NCBI RefSeq assembly: GCF_030733385.1
Contig: NZ_JASHJC010000011.1
Coordinates: 100,748-164,747, forward strand
Direction: 5' to 3'
Length of the DNA stretch: 64,000 nt
Source of the DNA: Roseovarius sp. MMSF_3359
Lineage (GTDB): Bacteria > Pseudomonadota > Alphaproteobacteria > Rhodobacterales > Rhodobacteraceae
Each line of letters starts with the position of its first letter. Within the stretch, counting starts at the first letter, position 1. The notes under the pieces are model-generated. The model saw nothing but the letters and a program-made list of their open reading frames with translations, was not told the DNA's origin and made no database searches. A program made the translations under genes and the position numbers. Positions 43,828 through 53,118 of the stretch are shown in pieces.

Positions 43828-44244
43828 TCAGTTTAACTTTCCGGCTTGAGGCTTACCCAACGCAACAGTATGCGCAAAAATTTCCTCACGTTCCTCAGGG
43901 CTCACCCCGTGATACGAAGCAATCAGACACGTGGCCTCGTTGTCGAAAACAAAGCCGTCCTCGCTCGAACAGCCTCGTACCGGTGGAACTTCAAGGCCGT
44001 CAAAGAAGTGTGTCACAGGTACACAAAGCACAGTCGCCAAATCGAATAGCTTTGATGCACGAACTCTCTCGAGCCCTTGTTCGTATCTTTGGATTTGAAC
44101 GGCCGAGCAGCCGGTTTCATTCCCTAGCTCATCGGCTGAAAGTCCCAAAATCAGCCTGCGTAGCTGAATGCGGGCTCCTACATGCTTATCGATGAATTGC
44201 ACCAAGTCGAACTTTCTAAAGGAACCGTCTATTTGTCTTATCAT
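43828..44244 (-). CDS. XRE-type helix-turn-helix regulator
   Basis: 138 residues from ATG 44244. Helix-turn-helix: GARIQLRRLILGLSADELGNETGCSAVQIQRYEQG, followed by LFDLATVLCVPVTHFFDGL, the standard XRE/Cro-CI layout with short C-terminal tail (SPEEREEIFAHTVALGK). Targets unknown. It lies beside decayed IS sequence and does not overlap another gene. Confidence 0.85.
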   Translation of the reverse strand: MIRQIDGSFRKFDLVQFIDKHVGARIQLRRLILGLSADELGNETGCSAVQIQRYEQGLERVRASKLFDLATVLCVPVTHFFDGLEVPPVRGCSSEDGFVFDNEATCLIASYHGVSPEEREEIFAHTVALGKPQAGKLN

Positions 44245-44375
44245 GATCCCGCTGGCCTTCAAGTGTAGGGGATCTGCCAACTACTGCAAACAGGCGGTCC
44301 TTCACTGGGAAGTTCGATAAGCGGGCCCATTATCGTGACCGATCGAGGGTCATAACTCAGATGCCTGACACTTTT

Positions 44376-45074
44376 TCAAAAGCTGCTTTTGCCCAATCCA
44401 CCCAACAATAGACCCAAAGGATGACCGTAAGGTGTGGGCTGATAGGGTGTAACGCATCCTTCACGCGAATCGAAGCAGGGCAACACCTTGGCGACATTAC
44501 CTCTTGTAACTGGGTCTGTGGTTGCCTGGACCGTAACGTGTGTCAGGGTGAAACCGTCACCAATGACCAATGAAATTCTGTTTGGGTCGACCAATTTAAT
44601 CGTTGTCGGATCACTAAGGTTAGCAAAGGTAACGATCTTGGGCCAATTTTGGCGCGCCACATCTATCGGTTCAAAATGCCCCGCTGCTGCTTTGCTTGTA
44701 CGAAGCGCTGCGTTGCGATCATGTGAACTCTGCGCAACATCTTCTTGCTGGTGGTAAACAGCAGTTCGTAGTGCAGGTGTCAAATTCTGCAGCAAAGCAA
44801 TCAACACCTTGCCATCGCCGAAATCGGCAACAACAGCTTCTCCTCTGACCTGACTCCGTAAACCTCCACCCCCGATCAAATAATTTCGCGAAAAAGCCGT
44901 TGGATGTCCAAAGCGTACGGCGATCACACCACTTGCCTGCATTGGTCCGTACGGCGTCTCAAAATGTAAAATTGTACGCTGATTCCATTCGATACTTCGT
45001 TCGCATCCAAAGAGCGCGAAGCCAAGAAAACAAAGTAATGGGACAGCCAGAACTGCTGGTTTCAAAAAATTCAT
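44376..45074 (-). CDS. exported lipoprotein of an unnamed family (copy 1)
   Basis: 232 residues. Signal with a lipobox-like ALFGC (Cys at residue 24). Mature start EWNQRTILHFETPYGPMQAS; middle DFGDGKVLIALL; later PKIVTFANLSDPTTIKLVDP, then VQATTDPVTRG and a C-terminal Cys pair. The same order of motifs occurs in the protein at 47902, so both are members of one family. Function unknown. The name lipoprotein rests on the Cys context only. Confidence 0.65.
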   Translation of the reverse strand: MNFLKPAVLAVPLLCFLGFALFGCERSIEWNQRTILHFETPYGPMQASGVIAVRFGHPTAFSRNYLIGGGGLRSQVRGEAVVADFGDGKVLIALLQNLTPALRTAVYHQQEDVAQSSHDRNAALRTSKAAAGHFEPIDVARQNWPKIVTFANLSDPTTIKLVDPNRISLVIGDGFTLTHVTVQATTDPVTRGNVAKVLPCFDSREGCVTPYQPTPYGHPLGLLLGGLGKSSF

Positions 45075-45275
45075 CTCCAGAATAACTGCATTTTCAGAAT
45101 TTGTGACCGTAGCAATTCAAGTTTCAACGCAAATCGAATGCACTGACTCATTTCACAAGATGCGATTTCTTGTCAACGCGATCGCAGGGTAGTCGGCGAC
45201 GACTAGGCGCATTGTAATCGTCGTAAAAACACACCTAAATCAAACTGATTAAATGCTACAAACTCTGCGGTATTG

Positions 45276-46352
45276 ATGCCCTTCTCGCCGGAACGAACTC
45301 AGCTAATCAAAGCCAGGATCAAGGAAAAGCTTAGCACTCGGTCGCTCGATGCATGGCAAAGGTCATTTCTGACCAACATGGACCAAAAGTTTACGCAATA
45401 TGGTGAAAAGAGACGTCTGAGTACCGCGCAATGTCGCAAGTTGCACGAGATCTTGGGGATCGAACTTACAGACTCGCAAAGCGCGAAACAACCAAAGCCT
45501 AGCCGCGTGCCTTCCAAAGTGGCGTCGAAGTCTCGCTCACGACGTTCTGCGCCAGTTAACCCACTGCGGATTATCAATGCCCCGAGACGTGCTATTCGTC
45601 GCGTTGAAAGACAGCTATTCGTTCCCGTTCTGATCGTATTTGGGCTCGTTACCTTGATCAGTGCGTTTTTTGATACTGAGCCTGAGTATCGCGCTACAGG
45701 GACTTCGATTGGGGAAGCCCCTTCAGTTTGGTACGTCACTGGGACTAACGTCAATCAGCGCAGTGGGCCCGGTACAAACCACGCGGTGATGGGTCAGCTA
45801 GCGCAGGGCGCAAAAGTGAGGTTGCTCAATCGCCAGAATGGTTGGTCAAAAATATCGTCGCGTTTGGGCGAAGGATGGATGTCCTCAAGTTACCTGTCCC
45901 AAAACCGAACAAGCGGAGCCACCCAATCGACTGCCGCGCCGAGCGCATATCCCTACTTCGAATTTCAAACACTCCGAGCCAGCCAGGTCCGCATCATTGA
46001 TGGTGATACTATAGCTGTTCCTGGATTGTCTGCCGATGTGCGACTTGTAGGATTCAACACGCCGGAAACCTATCGAGCAAAGTGCACAGCCGAAAAGAAT
46101 CTTGGCAACAGGGCCACGGCTAGATTGCGTCAACTCGTCTCAACTGCAGCCAGTATCCAGGTGCGTCGTGTCGCGTGCGCATGCAAGCCGGGCACAGAAG
46201 GAACCAAACAATGCAATTTCGGCCGGTTATGCGGCACGTTGTTGGTCGATGGTCGAGACGTAGGCTCTATCTTGATTGGCGAGAGGCTGGCGGTACCGTT
46301 TCGCTGTGGGAAAACATCTTGCCCCAGAAAGCCCAGTAAATGGTGCCAGTAA
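45276..46352 (+). CDS. membrane-anchored SH3 plus staphylococcal-nuclease-like protein
   Basis: 358 residues from ATG 45276. Residues 1-110 are basic and helical; one membrane helix at ~112-130 (LFVPVLIVFGLVTLISAFF). A bacterial SH3 domain follows (residues ~148-208: VNQRSGPGTNHAVMGQLAQG, NGWSKISSRLGEGWMSSSYL). Residues ~230-355 are a thermonuclease domain: RIIDGDTIAVPG, VRLVGFNTPETY and FGRLCGTLLVDG retain the Arg-Glu-Arg catalytic set. An insertion with several Cys (ACACKPGTEGTKQC) sits before the last Arg. Likely a periplasm-facing nuclease; substrate unknown. Confidence 0.8.
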   Translation: MPFSPERTQLIKARIKEKLSTRSLDAWQRSFLTNMDQKFTQYGEKRRLSTAQCRKLHEILGIELTDSQSAKQPKPSRVPSKVASKSRSRRSAPVNPLRIINAPRRAIRRVERQLFVPVLIVFGLVTLISAFFDTEPEYRATGTSIGEAPSVWYVTGTNVNQRSGPGTNHAVMGQLAQGAKVRLLNRQNGWSKISSRLGEGWMSSSYLSQNRTSGATQSTAAPSAYPYFEFQTLRASQVRIIDGDTIAVPGLSADVRLVGFNTPETYRAKCTAEKNLGNRATARLRQLVSTAASIQVRRVACACKPGTEGTKQCNFGRLCGTLLVDGRDVGSILIGERLAVPFRCGKTSCPRKPSKWCQ

Positions 46353-46419
46353 TGCTCTGGAACAAGCGGGTTTAGGGTTAAGTTTGCCGAGTAAGCAGGA
46401 TGCTGCGGCCCAGAGTTGA

Positions 46420-46674
46420 CATCCAATGCACCCAGCGGATGCTGTGTCTGCAGGCCGCACGCCTCAGCCGCTCATTTTCCTTCCGAAGCCGCTTCAGTTC
46501 TTTCAGTTCATCTACACCCATTCCACCGTACTGCTTGCGTCAGCGGTTATAGGTTTGTTCGACAAACCCAATCTGTCTGATTGCAACCAGACGGGGCATG
46601 CCTTGCCCCATCAGAACTTCAACCTGTCATAGCTTCGAGTCAATCTCTTCCGGCTTCGGTCGCTTGTTTGCCAT
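46420..46674 (-). pseudogene. IS3-family orfA remnant
   Basis: On the minus strand from 46674 the sequence reads MANKRPKPEEIDSKL, a stop, QVEVLMGQGMPRLVAIRQIG, TYNR, a stop, then KQYGGMGVDELKELKRLRKE. This is an IS3-family OrfA with at least two in-frame stops. No orfB or clear ends remain. A second decayed insertion in the same island. Confidence 0.8.
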
Positions 46675-47017
46675 TCTTGGTCCTCCGTTTCTTAACCTTA
46701 ACGGTGGACCCATTCAAATAGGGATGCTCAGCTGCATTAGCTATTTTCTGTTCCTTTGCTAAAACCTGGTTATCAATTGGTTTGTACTGCTTAGTAGCCT
46801 TAGTGTGAGGCTTCCGGTGGGCCTAGGTCGCCTGCTTCTCCATAATACCAGAACATCATTCACAACTGTCGCCACCACGTAGAAGCAAATTTGATCATGA
46901 TAGTAATTTCACGGCGGCAATTTGGACGCTTCCAAATTTCGCCAGATAAGCGTCAACTTAGTTTCATATTATTCGGTGAGACTTGAATTTATTGAGTCGA
47001 CATTAGGCATTTAGAAT
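46675..47017. other. 343-base gene-free stretch
   Basis: AT-richer than the backbone. Nothing with coding character, no clear terminator. It separates the IS3 remnant from the EF-hand gene and probably includes that gene's promoter. Confidence 0.5.
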
Positions 47018-47749
47018 ATGCGCAATCAACTTTTGGCAATCGGAACCAGTATATTAGCATTCATTGTAGTCCCATCCGGTTCACTTGCAGACATAGTTGA
47101 TGACAACTTGTGGCTCGCCAGACAAATTTACTATCATTCTCGGCAAACACATGAGGTACATGAGATCAAGAGTGAAGTGTTGATTAGTTTTCAGAAAAAC
47201 GATGTCGACGATGCTCCCGGTATCTCGTCAACAGATATTGAATACCTGGCCGCAATTCACGCCGCCGGTGGATGGGCGAGCACCCTATCACTTTTTCTTC
47301 GCAATGACTTAAATGCTGACTTTCAGGTAACTGTGGATGAGTTGAGACCAAGCTTTATCTACAATGCGCGTTCACCTCTCAAGTCGAATGGAATCAAAGT
47401 GATGCCCACAGCTGAACAAGTCGAGGAAATCGTATCAGCGAAGATAGAAGAAGCCATGGATGCAGATTTTAACGGCGACCGAGTTTTAACTGTAGATGAA
47501 ATTCGATTGCGACATTCGCAGTTCAAACCTCAGCTCGGAAGACCAGCCATTCATCAAATTCTGGCCATGCTTCCCACACTTGATCTGGATGGCGATTTAG
47601 ACGGTGCTGTAACTTTGGATGAGTTTTCAGGTTTCGCCGATATTGTTCTCGCACAAATGGATCGAGACGAAAACGGACACATTGACGAAGAAGAACGAAG
47701 GGCTTTTGAAAATCTCCTACACACGAAAGAAAAAGCTCAGCAGCAATAG
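47018..47749 (+). CDS. exported protein with four EF-hand calcium sites
   Basis: 243 residues with a signal peptide (about 24 residues, ending SGSLA). Four 12-residue EF loops can be read: DLNADFQVTVDE (~108), DFNGDRVLTVDE (~151), DGDLDGAVTLDE (~195) and DRDENGHIDEEE (~216), the last two being canonical. Loop positions 1, 3, 5 and 12 carry acids or Asn in all four. The protein should bind calcium in the periplasm or outside. It is in an accessory cluster with an exported protein 152 bases downstream. Function beyond calcium binding unknown. Confidence 0.85.
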   Translation: MRNQLLAIGTSILAFIVVPSGSLADIVDDNLWLARQIYYHSRQTHEVHEIKSEVLISFQKNDVDDAPGISSTDIEYLAAIHAAGGWASTLSLFLRNDLNADFQVTVDELRPSFIYNARSPLKSNGIKVMPTAEQVEEIVSAKIEEAMDADFNGDRVLTVDEIRLRHSQFKPQLGRPAIHQILAMLPTLDLDGDLDGAVTLDEFSGFADIVLAQMDRDENGHIDEEERRAFENLLHTKEKAQQQ

Positions 47750-47901
47750 TTGGACCTTTCGTCGACCGGCCGAATGAAAATCGTCAACCGCTCAATCTCG
47801 GTTGGTACTGCCTGTTTGTGTATTGAAATCCGGCCAAGGAATCCAAAGCTGCGAATGCGGCCAGATTTCAGTAAATTTGTGAACGCTCGCGTGATAAAGC
47901 A

Positions 47902-48597
47902 ATGAATATGAAATCGTTTTTTTTGGTCGTGTCCTTGGTTTTCATTCTGCCTGCAATCGCATTGGCTGAAAGCTGGAACCAACTCCTGACTGTTGTGGTG
48001 GAAACACCTGCTGGCGATGTGCAGGCGAGTTCGATCAGTTCCGTAGATATAACGCCGCCCAGTGAGTTCTTCAAAGGCGATGTTGGGAATGCGACGATAC
48101 TAACCTTTGGCGAGGCGTTCTTCGTCCAGATAACCAAGAGACGTCGATTGTTTGTTTTGGTGGACGGGATGGAATACTGGGCGATGTCGGCGTTGAGGGC
48201 TCAAGGAGCAAAGGGTAGCATGGCCAAAGTCGCGTCTGCGTTCGCGAATTTTAATGAAGTCATTCCGCTAAACGTAGGTGGGAGTCGGCGATACCATAGT
48301 TATCCGACTTTGATCGTTTTCGACGATGAAAACCGGCCTGAGACTGCTCGTATCATTCCTCCTGCTAATCTAGCGGCCGAATTTGGCACGGGTGTCCACC
48401 TTAAGGCCATGCTTATTCAGCGCACCAATCAGCCTGTGGCAAAAGGCGAAATCTACAGGACGCTTACCTGGCTTTCGGGATTTTCGGCAAACCGGTTGTG
48501 CGGTGCTGACAGAGAAAGTGAAGAAATTCCAGATTGCCGAAGAATCAAATTGTTCGATTTGATTACGTATAACCTGCATCGTGAGCTAACCAAATGA
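47902..48597 (+). CDS. exported protein of an unnamed family (copy 2)
   Basis: 231 residues with a signal peptide (residues 1-22, ending AIALA). Mature start ESWNQLLTVVVETPAGDVQAS; then ILTFGEAFFVQITKRRRLFVLVD; later PTLIVFDDENRPETARIIPP and QRTNQPVAKGEIYRTL, and a C-terminal Cys pair. Each of these has a counterpart in the lipoprotein at 44376. No known function. It ends 193 bases before the IS110 transposase gene. Confidence 0.7.
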   Translation: MNMKSFFLVVSLVFILPAIALAESWNQLLTVVVETPAGDVQASSISSVDITPPSEFFKGDVGNATILTFGEAFFVQITKRRRLFVLVDGMEYWAMSALRAQGAKGSMAKVASAFANFNEVIPLNVGGSRRYHSYPTLIVFDDENRPETARIIPPANLAAEFGTGVHLKAMLIQRTNQPVAKGEIYRTLTWLSGFSANRLCGADRESEEIPDCRRIKLFDLITYNLHRELTK

Positions 48598-48652
48598 CGT
48601 CATTCATGGGAAGTGCAGCATCTGTCAAAATGGGCTCGGTGCCGACCTTGGA

Positions 48653-48724
48653 GGCGGTGCAGCGTCGACCCAGTGTGAACCGCCGAGCTTGATCAACGAC
48701 GGCCCAAAGCATGCGTAATTGGGC
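48653..48724 (+). ncRNA. candidate IS110 bridge RNA region
   Basis: The 193 bases before the IS110 transposase gene are non-coding and contain two hairpins: GGCGGT / ACCGCC with a 20-base loop (48653-48684) and GCCCAA / TTGGGC with an 11-base loop (48702-48724). IS110-group elements encode a structured bridge RNA between the left end and the recombinase gene. Position and structure fit, but loops were not matched to the target or donor sequences. Confidence 0.35.
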
Positions 48725-48790
48725 TGACCCTGAACTGAGGTCGAGCTCCCGTTAGGATCACAGGACATCTGTGGACAAGGGAGAAAGACA

Positions 48791-49825
48791 ATGAAGTATT
48801 TTGCCGGGCTGGATGTGTCGCTGCGATCATGCGCGCTGTGCATTGTGGATACGAGGGGTGACGTTGTCCTGGAACGCGAGTTGGCATGCGATGTTGATGA
48901 GATTGCCGATTGTTTGACGAGCTTCCCGCATTCGATCATTCGGATCGGATTTGAGGCGGGCACCATGAGCCAGCATCTGTTCTATGGGCTTACGGACAAT
49001 GGCTTTGATGTCGTCTGCATGGAAGCCCGTCAGGTAAGTGCCGCATTATCGGCGATGCGGAACAAGACGGACAGGAACGATGCCAGAGGCATTGCTCAGA
49101 TCCTGAGAACTGGGTGGTTCAGCCCGGTTCACATGAAGAGCAGAGAGGCACATGGCACGCGCGCCCTGCTGAGTTGCCGCAAAGCCTTACTCAACAAAAC
49201 AATCGATCTGGCAAACGAGGTTCGGGGGCTCTTGAAGATCTTCGGACTGCGCCTGCCCAAGACTGTCCAGCATGGCAGTTTCGATGACATCGTGCGTCCG
49301 TTGATCGAAGCTGATGACGTATTGGCTCACGCCATGTTGCCGCTTTTGGATGCCCGGCTTGAGATATATCGGCAGTTCCTCGATCTGGACCGCCGGGTCA
49401 AACATGCGGCCCGGAGTGACAACGTCTGTTTGCGGATGATGACAGTGCCAGGTGTCGGTCCTATAGCAGCACTGACCTTCAAGGCCGCCATTGATGATCC
49501 TGCGCGCTTCAAGAGATCCCGCACTGTCGCGGCACACTTTGGCCTGACGCCACGACGATACCAGTCGGGTGAGCATGACAATCCGGGGCGCATATCCAGA
49601 GCGGGCGATCGAGATGTTCGCGCAACTCTGTACGCTGCGGCCAATGCCCTTCTGATGCGAACCATGGCGGGGTCTCAAGTCAAATCCTGGGGGATGCGTC
49701 TGATGCGGACCAAAGGCCGACGTCGCGCTGTCGTCGCTGTTGCGCGCAAGCTGGCTGTTCTGCTTCATCGCATGTGGACAGATGGCACTGAGTTCCGTCC
49801 GGAAAAGGTGGAGGGCACAGCATGA
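48791..49825 (+). mobile_element. IS110-family transposase (insertion sequence)
   Basis: 344 residues with GGGAGAAAGAC before the ATG. N-terminal RuvC-like DEDD domain: FAGLDVSLRSCALCIVD, IRIGFEAGT and NKTDRNDARGIAQIL supply the four acids. The C-terminal Tnp20 domain has MTVPGVGPIAALTFKAAIDDP and GRISRAGDRDVRATLYAAA with the conserved Ser. The frame is intact, so the element may be active. IS110 elements lack long terminal repeats, so exact ends were not set; flanking non-coding sequence extends roughly 190 bases upstream and 200 or more downstream. Confidence 0.92.
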
Positions 49826-50257
49826 TCTGACCCGCCCAACACCAAAACCGAACGGGGTCGTCCTCACCGGACGAGGTTCGTGGATGAAGCCGAATATGTC
49901 TGCTGCGCAACGAGAAGCTCGTCCCTAAGCGAGGCTCTCTACTGCCAATCCGACACATGCGTGCAGCGATGTCCCACGCGGCATCAACTAGACTGCGAAG
50001 AGAAGCGTGACCCGGATGAGCGACAAATGCCCCTCGAGAAACAAGGAAAACGAGCTTGACCCAGACACCCAATTAGAGAAGCTGCCGTTCAGCGCTGGCA
50101 CACGATTCTGCGCTTGCAGTCCGCTTTGCAGCCATTCGCTGTAAGCGCAAGATCTGGACCAGACCGAACTTACATTTCGCGGACAAAGCTGCCGTTCGTG
50201 CTGTCAATGTAAGTGCCACAAGGCTAAGGGTTGCCTTCAACCTCTGGAGACTGCGCG
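49826..50257. other. gene-free stretch: IS110 right flank and dispersed repeats
   Basis: The first ~200 bases are probably the IS110 right end. From ~50077 the sequence is a mosaic of short repeats found elsewhere in the window: GCAGTCCGCTTTGCAGCC at 50116 and GCGGACAAAGCTGCCGTTCG at 50179. No coding sequence supported. Confidence 0.55.
50116..50141 (+). repeat. dispersed repeat A, copy 1
   Basis: 26 bases (GCAGTCCGCTTTGCAG, one variable base, CATTCGC, one variable base, G). The second copy is at 54408-54433 with only two mismatches, in the same orientation and also in gene-free sequence. A companion repeat (GCGGACA...GCCGTTC) lies ~40-60 bases downstream of each copy. Confidence 0.7.
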
Positions 50258-50506
50258 ATGGAACTCGACAAAGAAACTGATTGGAACAGGCGTATGATAA
50301 ACGCAGCGCATGACTTCGCTGAGATCATACGCAAGCTATGTGATGAAAATCCAAGCAAACTTGCTGATCCACTAACGCATGTCATGAACGACTTAATGAC
50401 TGAGTTGTGGGACCGTGCTTTCAGCCAATCTGAAATCCGTCACGCGTTTCTTGAAGCGATTGATGATCTGGATCGCTATGCAGCCGGTGAAGAAAGGCGA
50501 AGCTAA
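50258..50506 (+). CDS. small helical protein of unknown function
   Basis: 82 residues from ATG 50258 (an in-frame start at 50231 lies in repeat-like sequence). Acidic, entirely helical: ELDKETDWNRRMINAAHDFA, then LTHVMNDLMTELWDRAF and FLEAIDDLDRYAAGEE. No signal peptide or membrane helix. The coding pattern is convincing but the family is not recognised. Confidence 0.6.
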   Translation: MELDKETDWNRRMINAAHDFAEIIRKLCDENPSKLADPLTHVMNDLMTELWDRAFSQSEIRHAFLEAIDDLDRYAAGEERRS

Positions 50507-50540
50507 TAGTCGTCCACCGACAAATTTTTTTGTCTGCTTT

Positions 50541-50562
50541 GGGCTCAAAGCGGTCATCTGAC
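50541..50562 (+). repeat. dispersed repeat B, copy 1
   Basis: Core CAAAGCGGTCA within GGGCTCAAAGCGGTCATCTG. Related copies at 54364-54388 (CGGCCCAAAGCAGTCATCC) and 63867-63886 (CGGCCCAAAGCGGTCACTCG), all plus orientation and all in gene-free gaps of the accessory region. Confidence 0.6.
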
Positions 50563-50704
50563 AAGTTTGGTTGGTCTAACTTGTGCCGAAGGTCAGCAAT
50601 GCGGACAAAGCGGACAATACTGAAGCGAAACAGCTTGTCCGTTGAAACGGGTCGCTACAAAGCCTAAGCTAGTTTTCTCTAGATGGAATCGGTCGACTTT
50701 CTCG

Positions 50705-51217
50705 ATGACAAGAATTGGAAACTCGCTAGTTTTTGCTGCCGCGTTTGGAGTTTCAGTAGAGAGCACCGACGCACAACAAATTTTGGTTGAGACCGCCCCA
50801 ATAGATCCACTTGATGTCTTCCCGCTGTGCATTACGAAAGAACAGACAAAGAGCTTTGTTGAATCTAACGAATGGTCGATGTCACAAACATCGGACCAAA
50901 GATGGGTTATTGATGAAACAGGCGTGATGCTTAGATTTTCGGACGGCAAGTTAGCCGGTGTCCAACACGAAAAGCCTAGTAACCTTGAAGAATTTACCAA
51001 GCTCGCGCATCGAAAACAGTTCTTTGGCGGGGCAAGAATTAACCCGGAAGTCGAATTCCACGCATTGCCAACAAATGGCGTCGGGCAATTGAGTATGGTT
51101 GTGGCAAAGTTTTACTTACCGGATTCCAGGAGAGTAATTTATCACGCAAGTAAATTGTCAGATAATTTTATTTTGATGACTGGTCACAATTCCCCGTCCG
51201 AATGCAGTGACGATTAA
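50705..51217 (+). CDS. exported protein of unknown function
   Basis: 170 residues from ATG 50705, chosen because it places a clean signal peptide (TRIGNSLVFAAAFGVSVEST, cleavage near AQQ) at the N-terminus; a start at 50642 would add 21 residues before it. The mature chain contains PLCITKEQTKSFVESNEWSM and RVIYHASKLSDNFILMTGHN, with Cys residues near both ends. No family recognised. AT-rich relative to the backbone. Confidence 0.6.
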   Translation: MTRIGNSLVFAAAFGVSVESTDAQQILVETAPIDPLDVFPLCITKEQTKSFVESNEWSMSQTSDQRWVIDETGVMLRFSDGKLAGVQHEKPSNLEEFTKLAHRKQFFGGARINPEVEFHALPTNGVGQLSMVVAKFYLPDSRRVIYHASKLSDNFILMTGHNSPSECSDD

Positions 51218-51458
51218 CTTTCCGTGCAATATTACAATTTGTTTTCTTGACTAATTTTCGACCGGGTTGACGCCCATAAATAGTATTCCTTTCTGCTGCA
51301 TTTTTTGCTGGTAGAGCGAGCCCCCGCGTCAAGAAATCACATTTACCGGCTTTCGACACCCAACTGGCTGGTAACGCGTCTTAGTAACCCCGTGGTATCC
51401 TTCGCCGTCAACGATGTGTTGACGGTGCTGGCGGGCGTGGCGGATTGGAGGATCAGCC

Positions 51459-52091
51459 ATGGACATACCAAACTTACCAGCCATCCGCGCGCTCAGACCG
51501 GCCTGGAACAAGGGCCGCATCGTCGGTCAGAAGCGCCCACTGAAACTGAAACACGTCTGGGCCATCCGCGTTCGTCTTGAATTGGCAGAAAACCACCGGG
51601 ACCTCGCCCTCTTCAACCTGGCCATCGACAGCAAGTTGCGCGGCTGCGATCTGGTCAAGATGAAGATTGCCGATGTTATGGCGGCTGGCCAGATCAAGGA
51701 GCGTGCATCCATTCTGCAAAGCAAAACCAACAAACCCGTTCGCTTCGAAATCATGGAAGGCACGCGAACATCGCTCGAACGCTGGATGGAAGATCCGCTG
51801 ATGGTTGGATCCGAATACCTCTGGCCAGGGCGATTTCACGAACGACTTCACATCTCGACACGGCAATATGCCCGGATCGTCAGGGACTGGGTGACGTCCA
51901 TCGGCCTGGAGGCAACAGCATACGGCACGCATTCAATGCGCCGGACGAAGGTCACACAGATTTACAAGAAAACAGGTAACCTGAGAGCGGTTCAACTGCT
52001 GCTGGGTCACACCAAGATGGACAGCACTGTCCAGTACCTGGGCGTCGAATTGGAGGATGCGCTAGCGATTGCAGAAGCGATCGAAATCTAA
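51459..52091 (+). CDS. compact tyrosine recombinase / integrase
   Basis: 210 residues with GGAGG before the ATG. It contains only a catalytic domain: NLAIDSKLRGCDLVKMKI (first Arg), THSMRRTKVTQIYKKTG (His-x-x-Arg box), LLLGHTKMDSTVQYLGV (His and nucleophile Tyr). All five active-site positions can be assigned. No core-binding domain is present, matching a short integrase type seen often in Rhizobiales and Rhodobacterales. It may act on the surrounding repeats or be a stand-alone recombinase; its att site was not identified. Confidence 0.9.
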   Translation: MDIPNLPAIRALRPAWNKGRIVGQKRPLKLKHVWAIRVRLELAENHRDLALFNLAIDSKLRGCDLVKMKIADVMAAGQIKERASILQSKTNKPVRFEIMEGTRTSLERWMEDPLMVGSEYLWPGRFHERLHISTRQYARIVRDWVTSIGLEATAYGTHSMRRTKVTQIYKKTGNLRAVQLLLGHTKMDSTVQYLGVELEDALAIAEAIEI

Positions 52092-52312
52092 AGAGACGGG
52101 CCGCCCTCACAGGCGGCCCATACCAGACATTCGGCACCTGTCCGATTTCTCTTGCGGGCTTCCCGAAAGCCGACAGTCGTGCAGAGTGCGGCATTTTAAT
52201 CATTCGACCGACCGATCAGAGGACGGAGGGAGAAGCCGATAAACGTGACTAACACATCGTTAACTAATTAATGGGAGGTTAACGGTCAGACCATGAAGAG
52301 AGGGCCAGTCGG

Positions 52313-53089
52313 ATGGTGATGTCACCGAATAGACTATTTGAGTTGATAAAAAAACTTTCCGACACACTCAACGACCTTGAGCACGCGGGAATTCGAGTTG
52401 AGATAGGCGATGATTTCGCAAAGTACCGCACCTTGCGAGGCCAACTAACCGATCGTGGCCCGATTTACCCTATGTTCGATGTGGCGAGTTCGTACATAGA
52501 TCACACCAACGGCTTCTGGATCTGCGGCTTTTCTCCATGCGGGGAATTGATTCACACGCAGGCTGTACGGCTTCTGGATCTGGACGGTGTTTCACTCGCC
52601 GAGCACCTGAAGACGCACCGTCACAAGTATATTACCCCGGATTCAACACCGGATCCCGATCTCACATTCTTTTCTGGTCCCGAAGCACTTCAGACGATCA
52701 CAGGCAAGGTCTGTTATCAGGGCGAATTCTGGCTCCGCGCCAACGGCCTGGGTGGTCCGCGCAGCCAGGGTGCAACGTCACTGCTATCGCGTATCCTCCT
52801 TGAAATCATGGCCAGCGCCTGGAGCCCGTCTTACGTGTTTGCATTTGTTCCCAAAAAGCTGGCCGCCAAGGGAGCCCATCTGCGGTACGGCTATAGCCAT
52901 TGTGAACCCGGCCACTGGTTGGGACCGGATCAGCAGGTAACCGAAGAAGATCACTTAATCTGGATGGGCGTCAACGATTTGGCAAACTTACTCGCAAGAG
53001 CACCCCAAAGCGTTCAGCGCGCAAATGGCGTAGCCGCGGTCCAGCTCACCTCTCCTCCCTTTGACATAAAAAAACATTTGGACGCATGA
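52313..53089 (+). CDS. cytosolic protein of unknown function
   Basis: 258 residues. A helical start (NRLFELIKKLSDTLNDLEHA), then mixed alpha/beta sequence with FDVASSYIDHTNGFWICGF, a QGEFWLRANGLGG segment and YVFAFVPKKLAAKGAHLRYGYSHCEPGHW. No signal peptide. The late FVPKKLAAKG and RYGY segments hint at an acyltransferase-like fold but no diagnostic motif is present. It precedes an MFS gene by 29 bases on the same strand, so the two may be co-expressed. Confidence 0.65.
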   Translation: MVMSPNRLFELIKKLSDTLNDLEHAGIRVEIGDDFAKYRTLRGQLTDRGPIYPMFDVASSYIDHTNGFWICGFSPCGELIHTQAVRLLDLDGVSLAEHLKTHRHKYITPDSTPDPDLTFFSGPEALQTITGKVCYQGEFWLRANGLGGPRSQGATSLLSRILLEIMASAWSPSYVFAFVPKKLAAKGAHLRYGYSHCEPGHWLGPDQQVTEEDHLIWMGVNDLANLLARAPQSVQRANGVAAVQLTSPPFDIKKHLDA

Positions 53090-53118
53090 GAGGCAAGTCG
53101 GGTCAAAGGGCTTAATTG

